Assembly: GCA_965223045.1 (NCBI GenBank)
Contig: CBDCVN010000013.1
Location: 2,852,001 to 2,916,000, forward strand
Direction: 5' to 3'
Length of the DNA: 64,000 bases
DNA from: CBDCVN01 sp965223045
GTDB lineage: Bacteria > Deinococcota > Deinococci > Deinococcales > Trueperaceae
Shown piece by piece: positions 1 to 8,665 of this stretch (its first letter is position 1; each line of letters starts with the position of its first letter). The notes beneath the pieces were generated by a model. The model saw only the letters and a program-made list of their open reading frames with translations, had not been told where the DNA came from and did no database searches. A program made the position numbers and the translations under genes.

Positions 1-2
1 TA

Positions 3-488
3 CCAATTGAAGAAGCAGCAAAATCTTTAATCACACCAGATACTCTGGCCACAGTAATAGGTTGGGGAGACATTAGCCAGCATGATGTTACTAGTAACAA
101 TCAACCAGTTTTCCCTAATCAGTTGCAGCAAGTCAGTGTACCTCTTCTAAGCAATGAACAATGCTATCAATATTTGTATCCTGCCAACATAACTGACAGA
201 ATGCTCTGTGCAGGTTATGAAGAAGGGGGTAAAGACTCCTGCCAAGGTGATAGTGGAGGACCTCTGTTAGTACGTGGTGTTAGCAATGAGTGGATTCATG
301 CAGGTGTAGTTAGCTGGGGTATGGGTTGTGCTGGTGCCAATAGCCCCGGTGTTTATGCTCGCACCACTGCTATTCTTGATTTTATTTACAATCATGTAGG
401 TCCAGAAACATCAAAAAGTTATTTGGTAGACTTTACTGGCTCTTCTGGTGGTTTGGTTGCTCGAGTCAACTTTGGGAATTTTAGATAA
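3..488 (+). CDS. trypsin-like serine protease, 3' part (runs in from left edge)
   Basis: The open frame enters from the left edge, so the N-terminus with the catalytic His and Asp lies outside the window. Seen: an ATVIGWG segment typical of chymotrypsin-fold (S1) proteases, then DSCQGDSGGP, which carries the nucleophile serine and oxyanion-hole glycines, followed by VSWGMGCA and PGVYART. Paired cysteines suggest disulfides and export. About 40 residues after the protease fold (SYLVDFTGSSGG onward) look like the start of a short C-terminal appendage. It ends 55 bases before gatB on the same strand. Family assignment is firm; substrate is unknown. Confidence 0.93.
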   Translation, partial: PIEEAAKSLITPDTLATVIGWGDISQHDVTSNNQPVFPNQLQQVSVPLLSNEQCYQYLYPANITDRMLCAGYEEGGKDSCQGDSGGPLLVRGVSNEWIHAGVVSWGMGCAGANSPGVYARTTAILDFIYNHVGPETSKSYLVDFTGSSGGLVARVNFGNFR

Positions 489-543
489 TTTATTGAATAC
501 CTAACACTGTGCTTTTCCCCAAAACCTTGGTACACTTGGGGTT

Positions 544-1962
544 ATGTCAACCTACGAACCCGTTATTGGTCTAGAAGTACACATAGCTCTAAAAACCAAA
601 ACTAAAATTTTTAGCTGGTCCAGTGCAGATGCCTTTGGTGAAGAACCCAATGTTGCTGTAGATCCGGTATGCTTAGGCTTGCCGGGTTGCTTACCGACTA
701 TCAATAAAGAAGTAATTGAAAAGGCCATTATGTTTAGCCTAGCCGTTAATTGCAAGGTACCTGAACTTACTCAGTTTCATCGTAAGCACTATTTTTACCC
801 TGACTTGCCTAAAAACTATCAAATTAGTCAATACGATAGACCTATTGGTGAACATGGTTTTATTGATATAAATGAAAAGCGTATTGGTATTACTCGTTGC
901 CATCTAGAAGAAGATGCAGGTAAGTCTATGCACCCTGCCTACGCAGATTATAGTCTAGTGGACTTAAACCGTACTGGCCAACCTCTAATTGAAATGGTTA
1001 CTGAACCAGATATTACTAACCCCGAAGAAGCAAGGGAATTCCTTTTTAAGGTACGTGCTATTGCTCAAGCCCTAGGTGCATCAGATGCTAACCCTGAAGA
1101 AGGTAAAATGCGTGCAGATGTAAATATAAGTGTGCGTGAGCCGGGCCAACCTCTAGGCACTAAAGTAGAGATAAAAAACTTAAACTCTTTTAAGGCAGTG
1201 CAAAATTCCTTAGAGTTTGAAATCAAACGTCAAACTCGAGTTCTAGAAGACAATGGTGAGATACGCCAAGAGACGCGTGGTTGGGACGATGGTGGCCAGA
1301 AAAGCTATATAATGCGTGTGAAAGAAGGTGAATCTGATTACCGCTATATGCCTGACCCCGATTTGCCTCCTATACGTATTAATGAAGAATGGTTATCAAA
1401 TGTTCGTGCCAAAACCCCAGAATTACCAGCTTCCAAATATGATCGCTACTTAAGTCTAGATGTGCGTCCTTATGATGCTAATATAATCGCTTTTGATATA
1501 GACTTAGCTAACTTTTTTGATGCTGCTCTGAAAGCCTATGATGGTAAAGCTCAAACTATTGCCAACTGGCTCAATAGTGATGTGGTAGGTTGGTTAAAAA
1601 GTGAAGGTTTAAGCTTAAAAGATGCTAAGCTTAAACCAGAAGGTTTAGTAGGTATGGTGCAAATGGTTGATAGTGGTGCTATCTCAGGACGTACAGCTAA
1701 AGATATTTTAGCTGAAGTAATGAAGGGAGCAAACCCTAAAGAGATAGTTGAGCAACGTGGACTTAAGCAAATTACTGACACTAGTGCCATAGAAGCTCTA
1801 GTTGATGAGGTAATTGCTGAAAATGCTAAGATTGTTTCTCAAGTAAAGGAGAACCCCAAAGCAGTAAATGCTCTTTTAGGTCAAGTAATGAAAAGAACTA
1901 AAGGTAAAGCTAAGCCTGATATGGTAAGATCTATTCTCAATGAGAAATTAGGAACGGCCTAA
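544..1962 (+). CDS. gatB: aspartyl/glutamyl-tRNA amidotransferase subunit B
   Basis: This 472-residue protein has full family length. The N-terminus YEPVIGLEVHIAL and the segments HRKHYFYPDLPKNYQISQYD and EDAGKSMH are GatB signatures. The C-terminal ~150 residues are the YqeY-like helical tail domain that contacts tRNA. GatCAB converts Glu-tRNA(Gln) or Asp-tRNA(Asn) to the amidated form; GatB is the kinase and transamidation subunit. The metal-binding cysteines found near residue 25 in many GatBs are missing here (IFSWSSADAFGEEPN). gatA and gatC are not in the window. gltX follows 125 bases downstream, consistent with a non-discriminating GluRS feeding this enzyme (inference). Confidence 0.97.
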   Translation: MSTYEPVIGLEVHIALKTKTKIFSWSSADAFGEEPNVAVDPVCLGLPGCLPTINKEVIEKAIMFSLAVNCKVPELTQFHRKHYFYPDLPKNYQISQYDRPIGEHGFIDINEKRIGITRCHLEEDAGKSMHPAYADYSLVDLNRTGQPLIEMVTEPDITNPEEAREFLFKVRAIAQALGASDANPEEGKMRADVNISVREPGQPLGTKVEIKNLNSFKAVQNSLEFEIKRQTRVLEDNGEIRQETRGWDDGGQKSYIMRVKEGESDYRYMPDPDLPPIRINEEWLSNVRAKTPELPASKYDRYLSLDVRPYDANIIAFDIDLANFFDAALKAYDGKAQTIANWLNSDVVGWLKSEGLSLKDAKLKPEGLVGMVQMVDSGAISGRTAKDILAEVMKGANPKEIVEQRGLKQITDTSAIEALVDEVIAENAKIVSQVKENPKAVNALLGQVMKRTKGKAKPDMVRSILNEKLGTA

Positions 1963-2087
1963 AGAGTTCGTGATATTTTGTTTAAACTATTCATAGATAA
2001 GAAGGTTATAACTTTTTGCCTAATTTAAGGCAAGATTAAGATTATAGGAAATAATGGAAAAGGTGTTTGCCGTGGAAGGACTACTCC

Positions 2088-3680
2088 ATGCCAGATGAAA
2101 ATACATCTAGTCAAAGTTCTATAGTTACTCGTATTGCTCCCTCACCCACAGGTGACCCACATGTGGGTACAGCTTATGTAGGTTTATTTAATTACGTTTT
2201 TGCAAAACAACAAAATGGCAAGTTTATTTTACGGGTAGAAGATACTGATAGAGACAGGTATAGCCCTGAAAGTGAAAAACGTATAATGGAAATGATGCAC
2301 TGGTTAGGTTTAGTACCTAGCGAGAGCCCTGAGGTAGGCGGTGAGAATCCTCCCTATAAACAAAGTGAGCGTTTAAAGATTTATCAAAAGTATGCCAAAA
2401 CACTTTTAGACAAAAAAATTCTTTACCCCTCCTTTATGACTGCTGAAGAGTTAAAAACTTTGCGGGAAGAGCAGCGTCATAAAAAAGCCCCTTTCATTGG
2501 TTATGATGGGCGCGAGCGTGATATTCCTTTAAAAGATGCCAAAGCGCGCATGGCAGCAGGTGAGCCTTATGTGCTGCGCTTACGCACACCTGAAACAGGA
2601 CAAACTAATTATCAAGATGAACTTCGCGGCACTATTAGTGTTCCCAACAACGAAATCCGCGATGGGGTAATGGTTAAACAAGACGGTTACCCTACATACC
2701 ATTTTGCCAATGTAATAGATGATCATTTAATGGGAGTAACACATGTTATACGTGGTGAGGACTGGCAAACTAGTACACCTATTCATATACTACTTTATGA
2801 AGCCTTTAATTGGGAAAAGCCTAAGTTTATTCACTTGCCACTTTTACGTAATGCTGATAAAAGCAAATCAAAAATTAGTAAGCGTAAAGTAGATACCAGT
2901 GTAGATTCTTATAAAGCACAAGGTATATTACCTGAAGCACTACTTAATTTTTTAGGCAATATGGGTTGGAGCATGCCTACTGGTGAGGAATTTTTCAGCC
3001 TTCAAGACATGGTTGATCATTTTGACTACCAGCGTATCTCTTTAGGTGGACCTGTTTTTGATTTTAAAAAACTGCGTTATGTCAATGCTCACTATTTACG
3101 TGAGGTGCTCTCTTTAGAAGAACTTGGGGAGAGAGTAAAGCCTTTTTTAGAAGAGGCTAATCTAAATTGGGATAATGAAGATTATCTTTTAGATGTGCTT
3201 GATGTAATGCGTGAGCGTGTCGAGACTTTAAGCGATTTTGTTAGTAAGGCCACTTATTTTTTTAAAGAAGATTTTAGTTTTGATGAGCAGGCTAAAAAGA
3301 AATTAAAAAGTGGTCAAGTACATTTAGGTTCATTAGAACGTGAGTTTGCTCTGTTAGATTCTTATGATTATGACAGTGTAGATGACCTTATTCGCAGTTA
3401 TGTAAAATCTCATAGCATAAAAATGGGTGAAGTTATGCAACCACTTAGATCAGCTCTTACAGGTACAACTTCTTCACCTGATCTTATTGATGTAATTAGT
3501 ATTCTAGACCGTGGTAGGGTTTTAAGTCGAATTGGTAGGGCTTTAACTTACCTAACCCAAGGTTTACCTGATGACAAACCTGAAAAAAACCAAAAAGAAG
3601 AAGCTGAAAATAAAAAGGGACAGGAAGTGGGGAAAGCACAAAACAATCAGTCTAAGAATCCCAAGAGTGAGGTAACTTGA
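2088..3680 (+). CDS. gltX: glutamyl-tRNA synthetase with a Lys/Asn/Gln-rich tail
   Basis: Class I synthetase that charges tRNA with glutamate. The HIGH-equivalent motif is in APSPTGDPHVGT near the N-terminus, and the KMSKS-equivalent is SKSKISKRK. I chose the ATG at 2088 because GGAAGGA lies 7 bases upstream; an in-frame TTG at 2067 would add seven residues but has no such site. The last ~35 residues (from about DDKPEKNQ) form a charged low-complexity tail of Lys, Glu, Gln and Asn absent from ordinary GluRS of ~480 residues. The stop codon overlaps the ftsY start by one base (TGATG), so the two are translationally coupled. Confidence 0.97.
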   Translation: MPDENTSSQSSIVTRIAPSPTGDPHVGTAYVGLFNYVFAKQQNGKFILRVEDTDRDRYSPESEKRIMEMMHWLGLVPSESPEVGGENPPYKQSERLKIYQKYAKTLLDKKILYPSFMTAEELKTLREEQRHKKAPFIGYDGRERDIPLKDAKARMAAGEPYVLRLRTPETGQTNYQDELRGTISVPNNEIRDGVMVKQDGYPTYHFANVIDDHLMGVTHVIRGEDWQTSTPIHILLYEAFNWEKPKFIHLPLLRNADKSKSKISKRKVDTSVDSYKAQGILPEALLNFLGNMGWSMPTGEEFFSLQDMVDHFDYQRISLGGPVFDFKKLRYVNAHYLREVLSLEELGERVKPFLEEANLNWDNEDYLLDVLDVMRERVETLSDFVSKATYFFKEDFSFDEQAKKKLKSGQVHLGSLEREFALLDSYDYDSVDDLIRSYVKSHSIKMGEVMQPLRSALTGTTSSPDLIDVISILDRGRVLSRIGRALTYLTQGLPDDKPEKNQKEEAENKKGQEVGKAQNNQSKNPKSEVT

Positions 3681-4636
3681 TGGGATGGTTTGATCGGTTA
3701 AAAGCAGGGTTAAGCAAAACACATGCGATCCTAACAAGTGATGTTCGTGATCTAGGTGCGGTTATCAAATCACAGGAAGTTAGCTGGGAAGATTTAGAAT
3801 TTGCACTCATTGCTGCTGATGTAGGTGCAAAGTTATCTGCTAAAATAGTGGCTGAAGCAAAAGAAAATAGGGAACGAGGTAAAACTTTTGTTGAGGCGCT
3901 CGAGCAATCCCTACTAAATCAACTCACTCAGGATCAGAAAAATTTACCCTCAGAAGACCTTGACCTTACACTAGATACTCCTAATCGCTTGGTTGAAACT
4001 AAAGGTAAAGTAATCATGGTAGTAGGTGTAAATGGTGTTGGTAAAACTACCACTATTGCCAAATTAGGGCAGTATTACCAAAAGCATAACAAAAAGATTA
4101 TTTTTGCAGCTGGAGACACTTTCCGTGCAGCAGCTGCTGCCCAACTAGAAATATGGGGTGAGCGCTTAAAAATCCCCACCATTACTGGCCCCGACGGAGG
4201 TGATCCTGGTGCAGTAGCCTTTGATGGTGCTCAATCACGTAAAGCTAAAAATTATGATCTGCTGTTTGTTGACACCGCAGGTAGGCTTCATACTAAACAC
4301 AACCTTATGGAGGAGCTTAAAAAAGTTAAGCGTGTTATTGGCAAAGCTGATGAAAACGAGCCTAAGGAAGTGTGGCTGGTAATAGACGCTGTCACAGGTC
4401 AAAATGGCTTAGAGCAAGCTCGTAAATTTCATAGTGCAGTAGGTGTAACAGGCGCTATTGTAACTAAGTTAGATGGCACTGCCAAGGGAGGAATTATTTT
4501 ACCAATAGTGTGTGAATTAGGTTTGCCAATTAAGTTTATAGGTGTAGGTGAAAGTGCTGAAGATCTGCAACCTTATAATGCTAAGGCTTATGTAAAGGCA
4601 TTGCTTGACTTGCCTTATGAAGAAACTTCAGCTTAA
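3680..4636 (+). CDS. ftsY: signal recognition particle receptor FtsY
   Basis: SRP-GTPase that receives ribosome-SRP complexes at the membrane. The G1 loop is GVNGVGKTT (about residues 116-124), with DTFRAAAAAQLE, DTAGRLHT (G3) and TKLDGTAKGG (G4) following in family order. The N-terminal NG helices are present, but the long acidic A domain of E. coli FtsY is missing, as in many bacteria with short FtsY. Start is the ATG that overlaps the gltX stop; the TTG one codon upstream is a poor alternative. Confidence 0.97.
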   Translation: MGWFDRLKAGLSKTHAILTSDVRDLGAVIKSQEVSWEDLEFALIAADVGAKLSAKIVAEAKENRERGKTFVEALEQSLLNQLTQDQKNLPSEDLDLTLDTPNRLVETKGKVIMVVGVNGVGKTTTIAKLGQYYQKHNKKIIFAAGDTFRAAAAAQLEIWGERLKIPTITGPDGGDPGAVAFDGAQSRKAKNYDLLFVDTAGRLHTKHNLMEELKKVKRVIGKADENEPKEVWLVIDAVTGQNGLEQARKFHSAVGVTGAIVTKLDGTAKGGIILPIVCELGLPIKFIGVGESAEDLQPYNAKAYVKALLDLPYEETSA

Positions 4637-4787
4637 ATAGCTTGTGTTGACTCTTCTGTACTTTGTTAGAATAAACCTTTTCAAAAGGGAAATGATAGTA
4701 GATTATCCTTCTAAAAATATTTCCCCCAAAACGCAGTGATATCTAAAGTTAGGGAAAATCCCTGAGAATCATTTTTGGAGAATGCTT

Positions 4788-5429
4788 ATGACAACAGGAT
4801 TAACTCGTATAATTATTTTAGCTACATTAGCCGGAGCGCTTTGCTTTTTACAGGCTGCAGCCCAACAAATGTCCTCTGACAACCCCTATTACAACTTTGC
4901 CAATTACATGCTCGAAAAGACCCTGAGCACTTTAGTGCCATGTGTAGAAGATCTGGATTCCAATATAACAGCTGATTGGCTTTGTGGTATAGCAAGTGTT
5001 GATGAAGATGAGTTTCAAGATCTTTGGGATACCTATATAAATGTGCGCCCCTCAGGTACTGCTTTAAGCTCAATAAGTACTTGGGGAAATATTGTCTTAG
5101 TAGACAATTCCTCTATCAAAGGTAAGATTTACAGAACAGATAATGGTTACATTATAGTTTCTTATGACCCCTCTTCCTCAGAAGAAACTGCTGAAGGAAA
5201 TGTCAAAATTGGTTATACTGCTGAGTTAGATTATGTGGAGTTGCCTTTTTACATACCTCCAAGGCAAGCAGTAGCAGCCACTTCTACAAAACCAGAAGGT
5301 GAAGGTGCGTCTGTAGAGACTGATGAAGAGGATTCAGATGGGGAAGATACAGAAACACCTGCTGATGAAGATGGAGGGTCCTTAGATGATGAAGATACCA
5401 AAGCACCTGTTAATGATGATATCGAATAG
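4788..5429 (+). CDS. secreted protein with a very acidic C-terminal tail, unknown function
   Basis: I do not recognise this family. The N-terminus is a typical signal peptide (TRIIILATLAGALCFLQAAAQ) with likely cleavage after AAA or AAAQ. A globular middle of about 130 residues with two cysteines (VPCVEDL and DWLCGIA) follows. The last ~45 residues are a Glu/Asp/Thr-rich disordered tail. The start at 4788 is preferred over the ATG at 4782 because GGAG at 4777-4780 gives 7-base spacing to the former and only 1 to the latter. It is followed by a bidirectional terminator and a convergent gene. Confidence 0.75.
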   Translation: MTTGLTRIIILATLAGALCFLQAAAQQMSSDNPYYNFANYMLEKTLSTLVPCVEDLDSNITADWLCGIASVDEDEFQDLWDTYINVRPSGTALSSISTWGNIVLVDNSSIKGKIYRTDNGYIIVSYDPSSSEETAEGNVKIGYTAELDYVELPFYIPPRQAVAATSTKPEGEGASVETDEEDSDGEDTETPADEDGGSLDDEDTKAPVNDDIE

Positions 5430-5446
5430 TAGATCATTCGCTCGCG

Positions 5447-5486
5447 TTTATTAGGCAAAAATTTATATTTATCTGGATATTTATAA
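5447..5486 (+). repeat. solo terminal segment of the dispersed intergenic repeat
   Basis: The stretch TTTATTAGGCAAAAATTTAT followed by ATCTGGATATTTATA matches the right ends of the three longer repeat copies at 17472, 25630 and 53938 (…ATTTATCTGGAYATCTATA). The rest of the element is absent, so this looks like a solo end or a deletion remnant. Confidence 0.5.
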
Positions 5487-5490
5487 AGAG

Positions 5491-5524
5491 AAAAACACTC
5501 TCTGATAAGATCAGAGGGTGTTTT
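5491..5524. terminator. bidirectional rho-independent terminator
   Basis: ACACTCTCTGA and TCAGAGGGTGT pair around a short TAAGA loop with one wobble. The stem is flanked by an A-run on the left and a T-run on the right, so it can terminate both the 4788 gene (+) and the convergent glycine-zipper gene (-). Confidence 0.85.
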
Positions 5525-6115
5525 CGTATCAGTTATTGGTTTAACTGTTGACTTTAAGTTAGCAGTTAATTGCTACCTCCACTGTTTCCATCACCAGAGC
5601 CTGAACCATCACCCGAATCATTATTGCCATCACCATTGTCCTCGTTACCTTCTTCATAAGCATCGCCGAATTCTTTACCTGCTGCAGCACCAATAGCCGC
5701 ACCAATAGCTGCACCGGGTGGACCACCAACAATGTAGCCAGCTGCAGCACCTACAACACCACCTACAATGATGCCTAAACCTGCACCAACACTCTTCTCA
5801 GCAGACGGTTCTTCTTGATTTCCTAAATAATCAGCAATAACTGAGCCAACTTCAGAGTGATTAGGCAAGGCAACAAAGTCTGACATAGTTTTTGCAGCTG
5901 CAGGATAGTTTCTCTTACCTATCAAAGTAATAATATCTACTAGTAACTTGCCTTCTTGCACAGTAATCTGTTGACCGCCAGCTAAACAAGAAGTAAGTTT
6001 TTCAATATATTCTGTTCGGTCTCTTGGATTTGTAGCTAATAACTTTAGGCTAGTTGTTTCTAATCTTGGGAAAAACTGAGCTCCTAACCCTTGGTCAACA
6101 GCTTGAGTATTCAAT

Positions 6116-7118
6116 AGAGTTGTTCGGAAATAGCCAAATCAGCTAAAATAGTAGCTAGTATGGTAGTTTTCAAAACCAGAAGTGACAGACAAGTAAGAGC
6201 CTTGACAGGTTTGCCTGAAGAAAAGATAAATGAGTTAGAGACAGTGTTTGAAGAGGTATATGAGGAGCAAAGTCAAAAAGACTATGAAGAACAACAAGCT
6301 AAAGGGGAAAGAGAACGATCTAGGGGAGGAGGAAGAAAAAGTAAACTTCCTTCTACTAAACACAAACTCGAATTTATTCTCTACTACCTGAAAAGTTATC
6401 CTACAATGGATGAATTAGCAGAGAAGTTTGATATGTCTCGTTCCAGTGCACACTATTGGGTACATAAGCTGCTGCCAATTCTCTCAGCAGCCTTGGCAAA
6501 ATTAGGTATGTTGCCTAAGAGAGAGTTCAATACACCTGAGGAGTTAAAAGAAGCGCTTGAAGAAGCAAGAAAAATACTGATTGATGCTACAGAAAGGAAA
6601 CATAGACGCCCTAGTGAAGAAGAAAAGCAGGAGGAGCTATATAGTGGAAAAAAGAAGGGTCACACGGTAAAAAACACAATAATAGCAACAGGAAGAAAGG
6701 TAATAATCTATGTAGGAAGGACATTTGCTGGGCGGAGACATGACTATGGGATGTTTAAGGAGGAGTTTCCACCTAAACAAGGCTGGCTGAAAGAGGAGGG
6801 AAAAAGAGCAAATCTAGACTCAGGTTATCAAGGTATAAACAAGGATTATGGGATAGGAGCAGCGATACCAAAGAAAAAGCCAAGGAAGAGTAAAAAGAAT
6901 CCTAATCCAGAGCTAACAGAAGCAGAGAAGGAGAGGAATAAAAGGCTGGGCAAAGCAAGGATATATGTAGAACATGCCATAGGAGGTATGAAACGCTTTA
7001 ATATACTAGTGCATGCCTTTCGGAATCGCAAGACAGGTTTTGCAGATAGCGTTATAGCTGTCTGTGGGGGGCTTTGGAATTTTTTGATTGTTTAAACTAT
7101 TTATTTCCGAACAACTCT
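6116..7118 (+). mobile_element. IS5-superfamily insertion sequence (1,003 bp), complete
   Basis: Perfect 17-base terminal inverted repeats, AGAGTTGTTCGGAAATA, lie at 6116-6132 and, reversed, at 7102-7118. They are flanked by the 3-base direct repeat AAT (6113-6115 and 7119-7121). One transposase gene fills the interior. The element sits inside the glycine-zipper gene on the opposite strand. A related but distinct element lies at 52947-53935. Confidence 0.93.
6160..7095 (+). CDS. IS5-superfamily DDE transposase (DDE_Tnp_4 type)
   Basis: The 311-residue transposase has an N-terminal helix-turn-helix (MDELAEKFDMSRSSAHYWVHKL) and a DDE catalytic core: Asp in ILIDATERKHRRP, Asp in LDSGYQG and Glu in RIYVEHAIGGMKRF. 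The fold order matches HTH_Tnp_4 plus DDE_Tnp_4 proteins. The frame is intact and the terminal repeats are perfect, so the element may be active. It is clearly homologous to the 52987 transposase but well diverged from it. Confidence 0.93.
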   Translation: MVVFKTRSDRQVRALTGLPEEKINELETVFEEVYEEQSQKDYEEQQAKGERERSRGGGRKSKLPSTKHKLEFILYYLKSYPTMDELAEKFDMSRSSAHYWVHKLLPILSAALAKLGMLPKREFNTPEELKEALEEARKILIDATERKHRRPSEEEKQEELYSGKKKGHTVKNTIIATGRKVIIYVGRTFAGRRHDYGMFKEEFPPKQGWLKEEGKRANLDSGYQGINKDYGIGAAIPKKKPRKSKKNPNPELTEAEKERNKRLGKARIYVEHAIGGMKRFNILVHAFRNRKTGFADSVIAVCGGLWNFLIV

Positions 7119-7326
7119 AATGACTCTCTACTTACCCTATAATCCTCTAGTTTCTTAAGTATTTCAGTCATACTTATAAAAATATCTTCTTCATGTGTGG
7201 GTAATTCGGGTAGGGGTCGTGTGCAACCTTCTTCACTAAATTGGGCAAGGGTTACAGAGCTAAAAACTAAAACTACACTTGTAATTAACAAACTAATAAT
7301 TTTTTTCATAATATGTTCCTCATTTC

Positions 7327-7345
7327 TATCGCTATCTTAGCGATA
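7327..7345 (-). promoter_or_regulatory. perfect 8-bp inverted repeat in the leader of the split gene
   Basis: TATCGCTA, a TCT loop and TAGCGATA lie 18 bases upstream of the ATG at 7309. It could be an mRNA hairpin or an operator. No matching regulator was identified. Confidence 0.35.
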
Positions 7346-7517
7346 AATAGAGTTTAGAAGCAAGGCTTTAACAAGGTCTTAACAATCCTTTAAAATTGTG
7401 TTGGTGACAGGCTATTAGCATGATCCTATATTAATTTTGCTTAGACCATAATTGTATTGCAGAGCAAAATTATAAAAAAATCGCTACTATAACTGCTCTA
7501 AAGCCCTGCTTTGGATT

Positions 7518-7966
7518 ATGCACTTAAGATATTCTATAAAAAACTATGCTGAAACCTACCTAGAGGACATCTTAAAACAAATGAGAACAAAAGAAATATA
7601 CATATGGGGAATATTGCTTAAGGATGGACCCAATGAGATTATCGGCGTAATCGAATATAGATTTGTTGATAATAAGGATGACAACAGAGGTTTTTGGCTT
7701 GCCAAACCATATTGGGGGCAAGGGATTATGACTGAAGCAGTAATAGCTACCCAAGATTTTGTTTTTTTCAAACTTGGCAAAGAGAGAGTGGTTGTAAAAA
7801 ATGCTAAATAGGTTCAAGAGCTGTTAAAGAAAAAAGTGGTGCACAACTAATTGGAACCTCCCAGAGCCAATATCATACTGGAGAAACTGCAGAAGATGTT
7901 TGGGAAATTACATGCAATAGCTGGATCACAGCAAGGAAGGGCTCTAAGAATAACATAGTTAGGTGA
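7518..7966 (+). pseudogene. GNAT acetyltransferase (RimJ/RimL-like), frameshifted
   Basis: The first frame (7518-7811) reads GVIEYRF, LAKPYWGQGIMTEAV (acetyl-CoA pyrophosphate-binding loop region) and ends VVVKNAK followed by a stop. After a frameshift the family pattern continues to a stop at 7966: SRAVKEKSGAQLIGTSQSQYH, then GETAEDVWEITCNSW. This is the usual C-terminal half of ribosomal-protein-type GNATs. The N-terminal strand is also short, so the 5' end may be missing. Both halves together match one ~145-residue domain, so this is a decayed gene and not two small ones. Confidence 0.8.
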
Positions 7967-8060
7967 ATGATTTAGGAGCCTTCTAGGTATTTTGGGCAGA
8001 TTTTTTCGTATGGCCTGTCATGCAAATATACTCTATGCAATAATTGTCAGTAGAATTATC

Positions 8061-8324
8061 ATGAATTCTATAAGCAACAAGCATCACAAAACACTAGAGG
8101 TCATTTTCAGTAATCCTATACAAGGAAATATAGAATGGCGTAGGATTGAAGCTTTATTTGTAGCTCTTGGTTGTGATGTGATTGAGGGTAGCGGTTCTCG
8201 AGTCACTTTTCTATTGAAAGGTCACCGCCGAGATTTCCATCGGCCACACCCCAGCAAGGAAGCATTGCGATATAGAGTACGTGAGGCAAGAGATTTTTTG
8301 ATAGAGGCAGGCATTACACCATGA
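8061..8324 (+). CDS. hicA: HicA-type mRNA interferase toxin
   Basis: This small basic protein has the dsRBD-like HicA pattern: IEWRRIEALFVALGCDVIEGSGSRVTFLL, then FHRPHPSKEALRYRVREARDFLIEAGI. HicA toxins cleave mRNA. This subgroup has GSGSRV in place of the GSHxx found around the catalytic His of the E. coli protein, with conserved histidines shifted to FHRPHP. The ATG at 8061 is chosen because the family starts near the residues before NPIQGNIEW; upstream in-frame codons give an unlikely extension. The stop overlaps the hicB start by four bases (ATGA). Confidence 0.9.
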   Translation: MNSISNKHHKTLEVIFSNPIQGNIEWRRIEALFVALGCDVIEGSGSRVTFLLKGHRRDFHRPHPSKEALRYRVREARDFLIEAGITP

Positions 8325-8665
8325 ATAAAATGATATATAAGGATTATGCTGCTCGTATTGAGTATGATGCTGAAGATCGTATGTTTGTTGGTTATGTTGT
8401 AGGTGTGAGAGAGGCAGGAGCCTTTCATGGAAGCACTGTTGATGAATTAGAAGCAAATTTTCAGGAAACAGTGGACCATTACTTGGAAATCTGCAAAAAA
8501 CTAGACAAGAAACCCTATAAACCTTACTCTGGTCAGTTGATGCTGCAAATACCACCAGAAACACATGCAGCAGTTGCAGTTGCTGCTGAGGTAAGTGGTA
8601 AAAGTATCGACCAATGGGTTTATGAAGTATTGAATAAAGCTGCTTATTCATATAAGCCTAATTAG
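8321..8665 (+). CDS. hicB: HicB-type antitoxin
   Basis: The N-terminal partial RNase-H-like HicB domain (YAARIEYDAEDRMFVGYVVGV, then GSTVDELEANFQETVDHYLE) is followed by a C-terminal ribbon-helix-helix-like segment (SGQLMLQIPPETHAAVAVAAEVSGKSIDQWVYEVLNKA). The latter normally binds the operon's own promoter. It neutralises HicA by direct binding. The toxin gene comes first, the usual hicAB order, so autoregulation is likely. The 3' end overlaps the convergent LD-carboxypeptidase by four bases. Confidence 0.93.
   Translation: MNKMIYKDYAARIEYDAEDRMFVGYVVGVREAGAFHGSTVDELEANFQETVDHYLEICKKLDKKPYKPYSGQLMLQIPPETHAAVAVAAEVSGKSIDQWVYEVLNKAAYSYKPN

Larger units (their letters stand above)
5566..7309 (-). 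pseudogene. exported glycine-zipper protein, split by an IS insertion
   Basis: The 5' piece (7309 to 7119) encodes a signal peptide (MKKIISLLITSVVLVFSSVTLAQ) and about 40 more residues ending VSRES. The 3' piece (6114 to 5566) continues LNTQAVDQG and holds a glycine-zipper segment (VGAGLGIIVGGVVGAAAGY onward) and an acidic Gly/Asn/Asp tail. Deleting the IS at 6116-7118 and one copy of its 3-base target duplication joins the two in frame as RESLNTQAV, giving a protein of about 245 residues. Glycine zippers insert into or span membranes. Function is otherwise unknown. In the current state the product would be truncated. Confidence 0.85.

Noticed and set aside
4647..4672. TTGACT...TAGAAT promoter-like pair before the 4788 gene
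   Set aside because: The spacer is only 14 bases, too short for a normal sigma-70 promoter.
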